DNA from: Prevotella sp. UBA5387 | GTDB taxonomy: Bacteria > Bacteroidota > Bacteroidia > Bacteroidales > Bacteroidaceae | Assembly: GCA_002407775.1 (NCBI GenBank) | Contig: DHOP01000016.1 | Span: 1-27,893 of the forward strand | DNA length: 27,893 nucleotides | Direction of reading: 5' to 3' | Shown: piece after piece, positions 1 to 7,187 of the stretch | How the letters are laid out: each line of letters opens with the position of its first letter | How positions within the stretch are numbered: position 1 is the first letter of the stretch | The notes under the pieces: model-generated | The model's input: the letters and a program-made list of their open reading frames with translations, nothing else | What the model was told of the DNA's origin: nothing | Database searches by the model: none | Made by a program: the position numbers and the translations under genes

Positions 1-77
1 CAGAATTTAATAGACGCTAGTGTTAAGATATCATTGATGTCAGACTTAAGTTTTGTTTGGGTTCTTCTATATCAGTA

Positions 78-121
78 TCAAAAAATAAAAAGCACCGTGA
101 TTCAATATGAATCACGGTGCT
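78..121 (-). terminator. Rho-independent terminator of gdhA
   Basis: A perfect 13-bp stem (91-103 with 109-121, loop AATAT) lies just past the gdhA stop. Read on the minus strand it is followed by a T-rich run (81-90). The stem core GTGATTC-loop-GAATCAC resembles palindromes at 8200-8292 and 25814-25842. Confidence 0.9.
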
Positions 122-176
122 TATACTATCTTTCTCCAACGCATCTATCATGGATGCGAGTCGAAATTTTAGCTTA

Positions 177-1514
177 TTATACGATGCCCTGTGCCATCAT
201 AGCATTAGCAACCTTGATAAAGCCAGCCACGTTGGCTCCCTTTACATAGTTGACATAGCCATCAGCTTCAGTACCATATTTTACACAATTCTCATGGATG
301 TTGTCCATGATGTCATGGAGTCTCTGATCCACTTCCTCGCGAGTCCACTTCAGACGCTCAGAGTTCTGGCTCATCTCCAATCCTGATACAGCTACACCAC
401 CAGCGTTGCTAGCCTTGCCTGGGCAATAGAGCAACTTGTTAGCTTGGAACACCTCAACAGCTTCAGGAGTACAAGGCATGTTGGCGCCTTCGCTTACTGC
501 AATCACTCCGTTTGCAACGAGTGTACGAGCAGCTTCCTCGTTCAGCTCATTCTGAGTGGCGCAAGGAGTTGCAATGTCAGCCTTCTCTGCCCATGGCTTC
601 TTGCCAGCTACATATTTAGCGTTAGGATATTCCTCTACATATTCCTTGATGCGGCCGCGCTCAACGTTCTTCAACTCCATGATGTAAGCGAGTTTCTCAG
701 CATCAATTCCGTCAGCATCATAGATATAGCCATCAGAATCAGAGCATGTTACAGGAACAGCGCCGAACTCAAGAAGCTTCTCGATGGTGTACTGAGCAAC
801 ATTACCAGCACCAGAAACAAGCACACGCTTGCCCTTGAGGTCGATGTTGCGGGTCTTCAACATATTCTGCAAGAAGTAAACATTGCCATAACCAGTAGCC
901 TCAGGGCGGATGAGTGAACCACCAAACTCTTGTCCCTTACCTGTAAGGATACCTACGAATTGGTGAGTCAAAGCCTTGTACTGGCCGAAGAGGTAACCTA
1001 CTTCACGACCACCTACGCCGATGTCACCTGCTGGTACGTCTGTGTCAGGGCCAATGTAGTTCCACAATTCGCGCATGAAAGCCTGGCAGAAGCGCATAAC
1101 TTCACCATTTGACTTGCCGCGTGGAGAGAAGTCAGAGCCACCCTTACCACCGCCCATAGGCAAAGTTGTAAGTGAATTCTTGAAGGTCTGCTCAAAAGCA
1201 AGGAATTTCAAAATACTAACATTCACTGTAGAGTGATAACGAAGACCGCCTTTGTAAGGGCCAATAGCATTGTTGTGCTGGATACGATAACCCATGTTGG
1301 TCTGTACGTTGCCCTTGTCATCAACCCAGTTTACACGGAATTGGATGACGCGATCTGGGATACAAAGTCTCTCGATAAGGTTTACACGCTCAAACTCGGG
1401 ATGTTTGTTATACTCATCCTCGATGCTTGTGAGCACCTCACTTACAGCCTGCATGTACTCCGGCTGGTTTGGAAAACGTTGTTTCAAACTCTCCAGAACT
1501 TCAGTTGCTTTCAT
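177..1514 (-). CDS. gdhA: NADP-type glutamate dehydrogenase
   Basis: Cytosolic enzyme that interconverts 2-oxoglutarate plus ammonia and L-glutamate; the assimilatory direction is usual for this family. The 445-residue length fits the small hexameric class. Visible are the glutamate-binding segment around GPYKGGLRYH (Lys88), the glycine-rich segment GGGKGGSDF with Lys124, Asp164 in VPAGDIGVGGRE, and the Rossmann turn GAGNVA at 235-240. NADP rather than NAD use is inferred from overall similarity to bacterial GdhA. Transcribed alone: its own promoter lies at 1583-1612 and a strong terminator at 78-121. The ATG at 1514 agrees with the usual family N-terminus (MKATEVLESLKQRFPNQPEY). Confidence 0.96.
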   Translation of the reverse strand: MKATEVLESLKQRFPNQPEYMQAVSEVLTSIEDEYNKHPEFERVNLIERLCIPDRVIQFRVNWVDDKGNVQTNMGYRIQHNNAIGPYKGGLRYHSTVNVSILKFLAFEQTFKNSLTTLPMGGGKGGSDFSPRGKSNGEVMRFCQAFMRELWNYIGPDTDVPAGDIGVGGREVGYLFGQYKALTHQFVGILTGKGQEFGGSLIRPEATGYGNVYFLQNMLKTRNIDLKGKRVLVSGAGNVAQYTIEKLLEFGAVPVTCSDSDGYIYDADGIDAEKLAYIMELKNVERGRIKEYVEEYPNAKYVAGKKPWAEKADIATPCATQNELNEEAARTLVANGVIAVSEGANMPCTPEAVEVFQANKLLYCPGKASNAGGVAVSGLEMSQNSERLKWTREEVDQRLHDIMDNIHENCVKYGTEADGYVNYVKGANVAGFIKVANAMMAQGIV

Positions 1515-1582
1515 AACACAAATATTGAATGGTTGAAATAATATTGTCGTTAATGATATTTTTTATCTATCAATTACGGTTG

Positions 1583-1612
1583 CAAAGATACACATTCCTA
1601 TATTAAAACAAA
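1583..1612 (-). promoter_or_regulatory. Promoter of gdhA
   Basis: On the minus strand, TATCTTTG (1590-1583) matches the Bacteroidota -7 box TAnnTTTG. A TTTG (1612-1609) lies 18 bases upstream as the -33 element. Predicted transcription start is near 1577, giving a leader of about 60 bases. Confidence 0.75.
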
Positions 1613-1756
1613 ACAAAAAGGAGGTTTTTTATCATATTTTTGACATAAAAGTAAGATAAATCAATTTTTTAACATTAAAACGACTCAATTCTATCATCTG
1701 AGCAGTGTGCGTACACGGAATTAACATTTCAAAGGTCTTGTTTCACGTAAAGGCAC

Positions 1757-1788
1757 AAAAAAAGCGATAACCTTCACAGGCAACCGCT
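1757..1788 (-). terminator. Terminator of the small RNA
   Basis: Minus-strand stem AGCGGTTGCCT/AGGTTATCGCT (G-T pairs and one mismatch), tetraloop GTGA, then TTTTTTT. Confidence 0.75.
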
Positions 1789-1846
1789 TCAAATCTTCAA
1801 TAGGTATTAGTTCCTTCTAAGGTAAAAAGATTGTTTTCAGGATAAC
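1757..1846 (-). ncRNA. Probable small RNA, about 90 nt
   Basis: A minus-strand -7 box TATCTTTG (1858-1851) with TTTG 20 bases upstream predicts a start near 1846. About 60-80 bases later comes a terminator-like hairpin (1763-1788, stem 11 bp with one mismatch and loop GTGA) followed by seven T residues (1763-1757). Between them no reading frame of useful length exists: the first ATG closes after three codons. A small internal hairpin TTAG/CTAA is visible. The unit ends some 170 bases before the separate gdhA promoter, so it is not simply a gdhA leader. It could belong to a known Bacteroidales RNA family; I cannot assign one by eye. Confidence 0.55.
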
Positions 1847-1850
1847 ATTG

Positions 1851-1882
1851 CAAAGATAAGATATATTTTTTCACAATGCAAA
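1851..1882 (-). promoter_or_regulatory. Promoter of the small RNA
   Basis: TATCTTTG at 1858-1851 and TTTG at 1882-1879 on the minus strand, 20-base spacer. Confidence 0.65.
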
Positions 1883-1921
1883 TTTTTGTTACGCTTTTTT
1901 CAAAGAAACACAAAATGTGTC

Positions 1922-1965
1922 AAAAAAATAATCCCCGAAAGTCTGATGTCAAACTTTCGGGGATT
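1922..1965 (-). terminator. Terminator of crcB
   Basis: Perfect 13-bp stem (1930-1942 with 1953-1965, 10-base loop) six bases past the crcB stop, followed on the minus strand by ATTTTTTTG. Confidence 0.92.
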
Positions 1966-1971
1966 AGGAAA

Positions 1972-2349
1972 CTAAACCATTTTTGCTGCCCAATGACCTG
2001 CAAGCATCGCCAACATGCCAATGGCAAGACTTGCACTGAGATAGAAGACTAGATGTGTAAAACTATTACCGCGCATTAATATCGCACTCTCACCCATAAA
2101 AGTGGAAAAGGTGGTGAAACCACCACAAAACCCAGTAGTGAGCAAAAGCTTGGTTGTGGGCGACAAATAAGCACCATTACTGGGCAAACCAGAAATGAAA
2201 CCGAAGAGTAGGCACCCTGTTATGTTCACCAAAAATGTACCAAAAGGAAATGGCAAAATAGCTATTGCCTGCATTCCACGCGATACTAAAAGACGCATAC
2301 CGCCTCCGAAGAAGCTGCCTATGCCCACAATAATAAATTCTTTAAACAT
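1972..2349 (-). CDS. crcB: Fluoride ion channel CrcB/Fluc
   Basis: Small inner-membrane protein (125 residues, four hydrophobic segments) of the Fluc family, which works as a double-barrelled dimer that lets fluoride leave the cell. Family marks seen: GGGMRLLVSR near residues 15-24, GTFLVNITG with the conserved Asn42, and the phenylalanine-rich stretch GFCGGFTTFSTF at 73-84 that forms the ion path. It lies 53 bases after the 2403-2936 gene with no promoter of its own that I can see, so the two are probably cotranscribed. The 53-base gap is too short for, and does not resemble, a fluoride riboswitch. Confidence 0.95.
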   Translation of the reverse strand: MFKEFIIVGIGSFFGGGMRLLVSRGMQAIAILPFPFGTFLVNITGCLLFGFISGLPSNGAYLSPTTKLLLTTGFCGGFTTFSTFMGESAILMRGNSFTHLVFYLSASLAIGMLAMLAGHWAAKMV

Positions 2350-2402
2350 CTATATAAATGAATTATAGCGTTATTCTTATATACATACTTAATGACTTGG
2401 TA

Positions 2403-2936
2403 CTACTCACCGAGCTTTGTCATGTGGTAACCCATACGTTTCAACTGCATGGCCACACCCATGAGATACATCTGATGCAAGGCTGCGACAAATGTACGAA
2501 AGGCATCCTCTGTGCCATGTTCGATAGGTAAGTGGACAAGTTGATTATCTACACGAGCGGCACACTCCCCTACGATACGACGAAGGCGTTCTACTTCCGA
2601 AGCTTCGAGCAGCAATACTTTTTCCGAAACATAGTCATCCAGATCATCAAAGTCACATTGGTCACGCAGGTAACCATAGTGATTCTCCACCTTGGAGTAG
2701 AGGTCCCAGTCCACATCCCAGTATTTTGCAACGGCCATACCTACATACATGATCCACCCCAAAGCTACCGTGGGGTACTTTTCAAACTCTCGCATGGCGT
2801 CAGGAAGATAAGCTTCTCCTACCTTTGCCCATAATTCTTCGATGTCCGGGGCCTCAGGTAGATGTTTGTCTACCTCACCAATGGCTTGCAGATACTCAGC
2901 TATATTGGTACGAATAACCGATTCGTAATTGTCCAT
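2403..2936 (-). CDS. Unrecognised soluble protein, 177 aa
   Basis: I do not recognise a family. The protein is acidic, predicted mostly helical, without signal peptide or membrane helices. Its middle part (about 50-100) is rich in aromatic residues (YPTVALGWIMYVGMAVAKYW, then DVDWDLYSKVENHYGYL), and the C-terminal third carries a helical stretch with Met and Tyr (LHQMYLMGVAMQLKRMGYHM). It precedes crcB by 53 bases on the same strand and has a good promoter just upstream, so it is probably the first gene of a two-gene unit. A functional link with fluoride export is not shown by anything in the sequence. Confidence 0.75.
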   Translation of the reverse strand: MDNYESVIRTNIAEYLQAIGEVDKHLPEAPDIEELWAKVGEAYLPDAMREFEKYPTVALGWIMYVGMAVAKYWDVDWDLYSKVENHYGYLRDQCDFDDLDDYVSEKVLLLEASEVERLRRIVGECAARVDNQLVHLPIEHGTEDAFRTFVAALHQMYLMGVAMQLKRMGYHMTKLGE

Positions 2937-2974
2937 ACAATCTCCTTTCCTTTCGCTTTATTAATTTCAAGATG

Positions 2975-3008
2975 CAAAGTTACTGTTTTTCAGTAGTATA
3001 ACGACAAT
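2975..3008 (-). promoter_or_regulatory. Promoter of the 177-aa gene and crcB
   Basis: Minus-strand TAACTTTG (2982-2975) fits TAnnTTTG; a TTG lies about 22 bases upstream (3007-3005). Predicted leader is about 35 bases. Confidence 0.65.
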
Positions 3009-3072
3009 TTTTCAGCAACAATCTTCAACATGGCATGGCATCAGAAAGCCAACACCTGATTACAAAAATACA

Positions 3073-3106
3073 CATCAAAGAGGGAGCTAAACAATCCTCT
3101 TTGATG
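3073..3106 (-). terminator. Terminator of the sigma factor/yfcE unit
   Basis: Perfect 11-bp stem CATCAAAGAGG/CCTCTTTGATG (3073-3083, 3096-3106; 12-base loop), followed on the minus strand by TGTATTTTTG. It lies 30 bases past the yfcE stop. Confidence 0.75.
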
Positions 3107-3135
3107 CGCATTCTGAGTGCACTTTCACAATCATG

Positions 3136-3687
3136 TCATCTACTTGGAATCATGGCTTCGGCGAGTTTTTCACCTGATAACGTATACATCGTGATTATAC
3201 CATGTTCCATTGTAGCTAACGTTGGCGGATTACCATTCTTGGGAAAGGTGATGGACCCAGTGTTACAAAACAGCGTTCCCTCATCGCTCGAAGCGAGTTG
3301 CCACCGATGGGTGTGACCAGTGATGACCGCATCAAAGTGACCTGGGGGTAGTTTCTCCTTATTATATATATGTCCATGAGTAAGAAGGATACGTCTCCCT
3401 TCGTCGATCACCAAGGTGTAATCGCTCATTATTGGAAAAGACAGTTGCATCTGGTCCACCTCAGAATCGCAATTCCCGCGTATAGCGACGATGTCCTCAG
3501 CCATTGCATTCAATGTTTTGGCAATGCCTTGTGCATCGATTCCTTCTGGAATTCCATTGCGAGGACCATAGTTGACGATGTCCCCTAGGATTAGCATCAT
3601 ATCGCACTGCTGAGTGTGATAGAACTGAAGTGCCTTCTCGAGAGGTGGTAATGCCCCGTGAATATCAGACAATAACAGGTATTTCAC
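3136..3687 (-). CDS. yfcE: YfcE-type metallophosphoesterase
   Basis: Cytosolic phosphodiesterase of the calcineurin-like YfcE/MJ0936 family, using two divalent metals. All five metal motifs are in order: SDIHG (Asp8, His10), GDIVNYGPRN (Asp36), GNCD (Asn72), THGH (His104, His106) and GHTH (124-127). The 183-residue length is normal. The natural substrate of these enzymes is generally unknown; they cleave model phosphodiesters. The ATG at 3687 sits 6 bases after the stop of the sigma factor gene, so it is the last gene of a three-gene unit that ends at the hairpin 3073-3106. Confidence 0.93.
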   Translation of the reverse strand: MKYLLLSDIHGALPPLEKALQFYHTQQCDMMLILGDIVNYGPRNGIPEGIDAQGIAKTLNAMAEDIVAIRGNCDSEVDQMQLSFPIMSDYTLVIDEGRRILLTHGHIYNKEKLPPGHFDAVITGHTHRWQLASSDEGTLFCNTGSITFPKNGNPPTLATMEHGIITMYTLSGEKLAEAMIPSR

Positions 3688-3693
3688 GGTGTG

Positions 3694-4419
3694 CTAAGCG
3701 TTGAGATAGTCCTTCAAACTAGTATTCTTAGTCAGCTTACTAATCTGACGAATAGCCTTATCACGAATCTGTCGCACACGTTCACGCTTCAGCCCCATTG
3801 CTTCTGCTGTCTCAGCCATGGTGTGGGGGTTGCCATCGAAGGCATAAAGACTGCCCATGACACGCTGGCCCCGTTCATCGAGAGTGCTTACAAGGGCACG
3901 CAACTCCTGCATCAGCATTTCCCGTTCGAGAGCATCATCAGGCACCGAAGCATCCTTATCAGGCACCACGCGCCCCAAGCTTAGCTCGGTACTACCACCA
4001 ATCGGTGCGTCCATAGATAGTGCACGACTGCGTTTTTTTTCAGTCTTTGGATCTGCTACATTACGGGGCACTCGATAGAGACCCGTCTGTTGCTCAATCG
4101 CACTTTGCATAGCCTCACGAATATAAGGTGCTGCATAAGTGACAAAACGCTTCTCCACGCTTCCATCAAACTTAGACGCGGCACGCAACATACCAATGTT
4201 TCCCTCGCTGATAAGATCATCGAGAGCCAATCCACGGTGCTCATACTCATGGGCAAGTGACACCACATAAGTAAGGTTTGCCTTCGTGAGTTTGTCTACA
4301 GCACGACCATCGCCGGCCTGAATACGCTTGGCCAGCTGACGCTCCTCATCGTCACTGAGAAGCTTCTCACGCCCTATCTCACTAAGATAGGCTTCCAACG
4401 AATGTTTATCTTTGTCCAT
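3694..4419 (-). CDS. Sigma-70 paralogue lacking core of region 3
   Basis: RNA polymerase sigma factor, about 241 residues, related to the Bacteroidota primary sigma but shorter (the primary factor is about 286). Region 1.2/2.1 is clear (LEAYLSEIGREKLLSDDEE, 8-26; LTKANLTYVVSLAHEYEHRG, 44-63), as is region 4 (LDERGQRVMG, then the helix-turn-helix MAETAEAMGLKRERVRQIRD, 201-220). Two oddities: the roughly 40 residues of region 3.0/3.1 are missing between YRVPRN (115-120) and the region 3.2-like SMDAPIGGSTEL (135-146), and the WW pair of region 2.3 used in promoter melting is replaced by PY (YAAPYIREAM, 95-104). I prefer the ATG at 4419, seven bases after the upstream stop; a TTG at 4434 would overlap the upstream gene. 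Confidence 0.9.
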   Translation of the reverse strand: MDKDKHSLEAYLSEIGREKLLSDDEERQLAKRIQAGDGRAVDKLTKANLTYVVSLAHEYEHRGLALDDLISEGNIGMLRAASKFDGSVEKRFVTYAAPYIREAMQSAIEQQTGLYRVPRNVADPKTEKKRSRALSMDAPIGGSTELSLGRVVPDKDASVPDDALEREMLMQELRALVSTLDERGQRVMGSLYAFDGNPHTMAETAEAMGLKRERVRQIRDKAIRQISKLTKNTSLKDYLNA

Positions 4420-4426
4420 ACTAAAT

Positions 4427-4627
4427 CTATTCAAGTCCGGAATCTAAGAGCAGTTCAGCCACTTCCTCAGGCGTGTTATAAGGCATTCCATCCATCAGCT
4501 CATTGTCATTCAGTTCATTGGATAACTCCAGCGCCTGCTTCTCTGTGAGTTTAGGGTTGCCATTAGCATCACAAGCAGCGCGCAGCACCGTCAGTATGTG
4601 GGCACGGTAATCATCAATTGATTCCAT
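4427..4627 (-). CDS. Small acidic protein upstream of sigma factor
   Basis: Sixty-six residues, acidic (ends NTPEEVAELLLDSGLE), probably helical, with no membrane segment and no family that I recognise. It is credible as a gene because it starts with ATG about 50 bases after a -7 box, and its stop lies only 7 bases before the sigma factor ATG. Cotranscription with the sigma gene raises the possibility of a regulator of that factor, such as a small anti-sigma protein, but nothing in the sequence proves this. Confidence 0.7.
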   Translation of the reverse strand: MESIDDYRAHILTVLRAACDANGNPKLTEKQALELSNELNDNELMDGMPYNTPEEVAELLLDSGLE

Positions 4628-4682
4628 TGTTATATCGTTCTATTATAAAATTCCTTTATGATTATGATCTGCTCTACAGTGG

Positions 4683-4690
4683 CAAATATA
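4683..4690 (-). promoter_or_regulatory. Promoter of the 66-aa/sigma/yfcE unit
   Basis: Minus-strand TATATTTG fits TAnnTTTG; the -33 region carries no clear TTTG. Leader about 50 bases. Confidence 0.5.
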
Positions 4691-4723
4691 CGAAATAATT
4701 CTTATTTGGTATGTCTTCGCCCT

Positions 4724-4754
4724 AAAAATTATGGCCGAATCTCTCGATTCGGCC
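4724..4754 (-). terminator. Terminator of the KamA-family gene
   Basis: Perfect 9-bp stem GGCCGAATC/GATTCGGCC with loop TCTC (4733-4754), just past the stop at 4768; followed on the minus strand by ATAATTTTTAG. Confidence 0.88.
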
Positions 4755-4767
4755 TAGATAACATTCA

Positions 4768-6819
4768 TCATCTATCCTCTGAATATTCATAGAACGGGAA
4801 ACGCTTTTCGGTTTCTCCCTCAGTATACTGCCATATAGTCTCATAATACTTCGGATTCTCGCCTATCCGCTTCAGTTGACAAAGATATTCGTGAATTGAC
4901 TTGTTCTCTTTGATAAACACCTTAGGCATCTGCTCTATGACGGGGCTGTGTCGCCGTGTATGGTCGTGATCAAACATCAATATACGTCGACCATCAGGCA
5001 TAATGCCTACCAACGAGAATGTCATGCTCTTGCCAATACCTGGCAGATTGAGAACGCTGCGATCGGTTGCAACGAACGGAATATCGTTGGACTTGCAAAA
5101 ATCGTCGAGAGTCTCCTCTTTTTTATACGTTCCCAAAAGCCTTGTCGTAAGCGCCTTTGCCTGTTCTGCCGAAAGCATACCCAATGATTTCTCCTCTAGT
5201 TGCTCTTGCAACGAACGGCTGTTTGGCGTAAAGACGTCGTGGTTCTCCTCAAAACCCTTCACGCTGAAGGTGTAATAGCAGAGCACTCCCAAGCGATTGA
5301 GTACTTGGCGCAGCTTGGCCGTATGTCCACGACGAGATGCCGCCACGTTATAAACAAGTTGATTGTTCACCGTCCAGCCGATTGATTGTAGCCGCTTGAT
5401 GGCTATTCTAGCCTCGGTTGTAACCTCAAGCGGTGTCTGAAAATGTGTTTGGATAAAGAATTGCTTGATACCTGCTGCCTCGCCCATAATGCGAAACTCA
5501 CGCAAAACGTCAAGTAATTCGTCGTTGATGCGCATGGGTAGATAGACGGGCAGTCGTGTGCCAAGCCTCACTCGCTCAATCTCGGCCACTTGATGGTTGG
5601 CATCATTCTCCGCGTTTGTCCTCCGCTTGCGCTGTGCCATGGTATAGACGGCATGGAGGATTCGGTGCAAAGACTGGTTCTGACTCATCAGTGCATCGCC
5701 ACCAGTGATAAGGATATCCTTGAGGTCGGCATCGTCTTCGAAATACTGCATCAACCTTTGCAACTTCTGAGGCCAACTCTCTTTGGGCCTCAACTTGTCG
5801 AGATTGAAGTTGAGATGCCCCTTTTGGAAGTCATACATGCGCTGGCACGATGCACATAGTCCTCCACAGGCACGTCCCATTGTATCAGGAATAAGAATGG
5901 CCACGTCAGGATATCGCCGGTGGATATTGCCGCCTTCTGGAAGAATCCACCCTGCAGCGTTAGGCTTTTCAGGAACCACTTCATCCTCCTTCTCCCATGC
6001 ATGAATGTCACCAAAGGTATCAACAAGGTTGCGAGAATAGAACACATAAGACCGAATAGCATAGTCATCATACCCTTTTTCGGTAGTGTTGAGCAAAGAG
6101 AGGTAATATGGAGTTATAAAGATGGGCATTCCTTTCTCCCTCGCCTCATGATAGAGAGCTATAGTCTCATCACTTAGCGTTCCGTCCATCAAGTGGTTTA
6201 ATGCCGCCACACTTCTCACGGCCATGGCAAGATGGAAACGATAATCATTCCACCAAATGTCGACTAATTCCAGCTTCTGCTCATGTGTGCTATCCGGTGG
6301 GAATGCGTATCGACTAGTTTCTGAGTGCCGATGTTCTATCTGCTCAACGAGTCCCTCCATGATACGTTGTTTATTGGCCTCACGAATACGCATTACGCTA
6401 GTGTTCAATCCTGATGGCCAACGCTTCATCCAATGCATCACTTTAACATCAGACGGTTTTTCGGGTACCTCTGTTAAGAGACGTTCCAGCTGTCTATAAA
6501 TATCTATGGCAAAGTCAACGGTAAGCCCAACATCATCCCCACGCAACAGATGCCAAAGCGAGGAGATGGTATTGAGTTCAACATGAGTCCCGGTTGACAG
6601 CTCAAACACCTCTCGACAATCAAATTCTATCAGGTTCTTAAGATTCCTATAAGCGCCTAGGCGCTCTTCATTTCGCAGCTTTTCAACCCAGCCAATCAGT
6701 TCGCATTTGAAGACATCTATATCTTCGCAGCTGTCTGCCATGACTTTGAGATTTGGAAATGCCGATAAGATGAGGCCTTTAACCTGTTTTAAATTTAATA
6801 TCGTGAAGTTCTGTTTCAT
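4768..6819 (-). CDS. KamA-family radical SAM/PLP enzyme, long form
   Basis: Member of the lysine 2,3-aminomutase (KamA) family, which uses S-adenosylmethionine, a [4Fe-4S] cluster and PLP to move an amino group. The cluster motif CxxxCxxC is at Cys318, Cys322, Cys325. Lys597 in NLPGIGK corresponds to the PLP lysine of the PGGGGK motif. The protein has 683 residues against about 420 for classic enzymes, most of the excess being a 300-residue N-terminal part without a recognised motif. The two aspartates that hold the lysine side chain in the clostridial enzyme (Asp293, Asp330) appear replaced: Asn591 stands at the second position and the segment TFSVKGFEENHD has no Asp at the first. Lysine is therefore doubtful as substrate. 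It is transcribed alone, with its own promoter, a 175-base leader and a terminator. Confidence 0.88.
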   Translation of the reverse strand: MKQNFTILNLKQVKGLILSAFPNLKVMADSCEDIDVFKCELIGWVEKLRNEERLGAYRNLKNLIEFDCREVFELSTGTHVELNTISSLWHLLRGDDVGLTVDFAIDIYRQLERLLTEVPEKPSDVKVMHWMKRWPSGLNTSVMRIREANKQRIMEGLVEQIEHRHSETSRYAFPPDSTHEQKLELVDIWWNDYRFHLAMAVRSVAALNHLMDGTLSDETIALYHEAREKGMPIFITPYYLSLLNTTEKGYDDYAIRSYVFYSRNLVDTFGDIHAWEKEDEVVPEKPNAAGWILPEGGNIHRRYPDVAILIPDTMGRACGGLCASCQRMYDFQKGHLNFNLDKLRPKESWPQKLQRLMQYFEDDADLKDILITGGDALMSQNQSLHRILHAVYTMAQRKRRTNAENDANHQVAEIERVRLGTRLPVYLPMRINDELLDVLREFRIMGEAAGIKQFFIQTHFQTPLEVTTEARIAIKRLQSIGWTVNNQLVYNVAASRRGHTAKLRQVLNRLGVLCYYTFSVKGFEENHDVFTPNSRSLQEQLEEKSLGMLSAEQAKALTTRLLGTYKKEETLDDFCKSNDIPFVATDRSVLNLPGIGKSMTFSLVGIMPDGRRILMFDHDHTRRHSPVIEQMPKVFIKENKSIHEYLCQLKRIGENPKYYETIWQYTEGETEKRFPFYEYSEDR

Positions 6820-6999
6820 AAGTGTAAAATGTTTTATTGTCTGTACGTCTCCCCTCTCGTGAGATGTTTTATTGGCGGCATTTTCCCCTGAGCAAACCTA
6901 AAGAAGGGGATTTCCCCACAAGAATTGCTATGCAAGATGACCTTCTTTCAAAGCTTTATTGCCACATAATAAAATGACATACAAAGCTCATCATTGCAT

Positions 7000-7033
7000 C
7001 AAATATACATAAAAATGAGGAAAAATCGTCAAA
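7000..7033 (-). promoter_or_regulatory. Promoter of the KamA-family gene
   Basis: Minus-strand TATATTTG (7007-7000) with TTTG (7033-7030) 22 bases upstream. Predicted start near 6994. Confidence 0.6.
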
Positions 7034-7128
7034 TTGATAACAAAAAATAGGTTAAAGTTCATTTATGTAACAATCCTTTTCTTACGTAAAATCTCTGTAT
7101 ACTGCGATTTATACAACTTTCACGGTAA

Positions 7129-7164
7129 TTTGACAAAGTTTCCACTGCAAATTGATTATCTTTG
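7129..7164 (+). promoter_or_regulatory. Promoter of DMP19-smpB unit
   Basis: TATCTTTG at 7157-7164 and TTTG at 7129-7132; the 24-base spacer is slightly long. The predicted start (about 7170) lies after the ATG at 7152, which rules that codon out as the start of the next gene. Confidence 0.65.
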
Positions 7165-7187
7165 CATTATCAACCATAAAAAACGAT

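Larger units (their letters stand above)
1515..1971. other. Intergenic region between gdhA and crcB
   Basis: These 457 bases hold no credible protein gene. From right to left they contain the crcB terminator (1922-1965), a minus-strand promoter (1851-1882), a probable small RNA ending in its own terminator (1757-1788), a featureless AT-rich stretch (about 1620-1740), and the gdhA promoter (1583-1612). Confidence 0.7.
6820..7187. other. Divergent intergenic region
   Basis: No protein gene is credible here. It contains the promoter of the KamA-family gene (7000-7033, minus), its leader of about 175 bases, and the plus-strand promoter of the DMP19-smpB unit (7129-7164). In the leader the words CAATAAAACAT occur twice (minus strand) and a short GGGGATTTCCCC palindrome is present; I recognise no known riboswitch. 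Confidence 0.6.

Noticed and set aside
444..917. Long plus-strand open frame opposite gdhA
   Set aside because: It is the shadow of gdhA in another frame, with no promoter and no recognisable protein features.
2350..2402. Possible fluoride riboswitch ahead of crcB
   Set aside because: The gap is only 53 AT-rich bases and shows neither the conserved 5' GGNGAUGG-like segment nor a pseudoknot partner.
7152..7187. Longer N-terminus (extra 12 residues) for the DMP19-like protein
   Set aside because: The extra codons overlap the TATCTTTG -7 box, so they would precede the transcript start.
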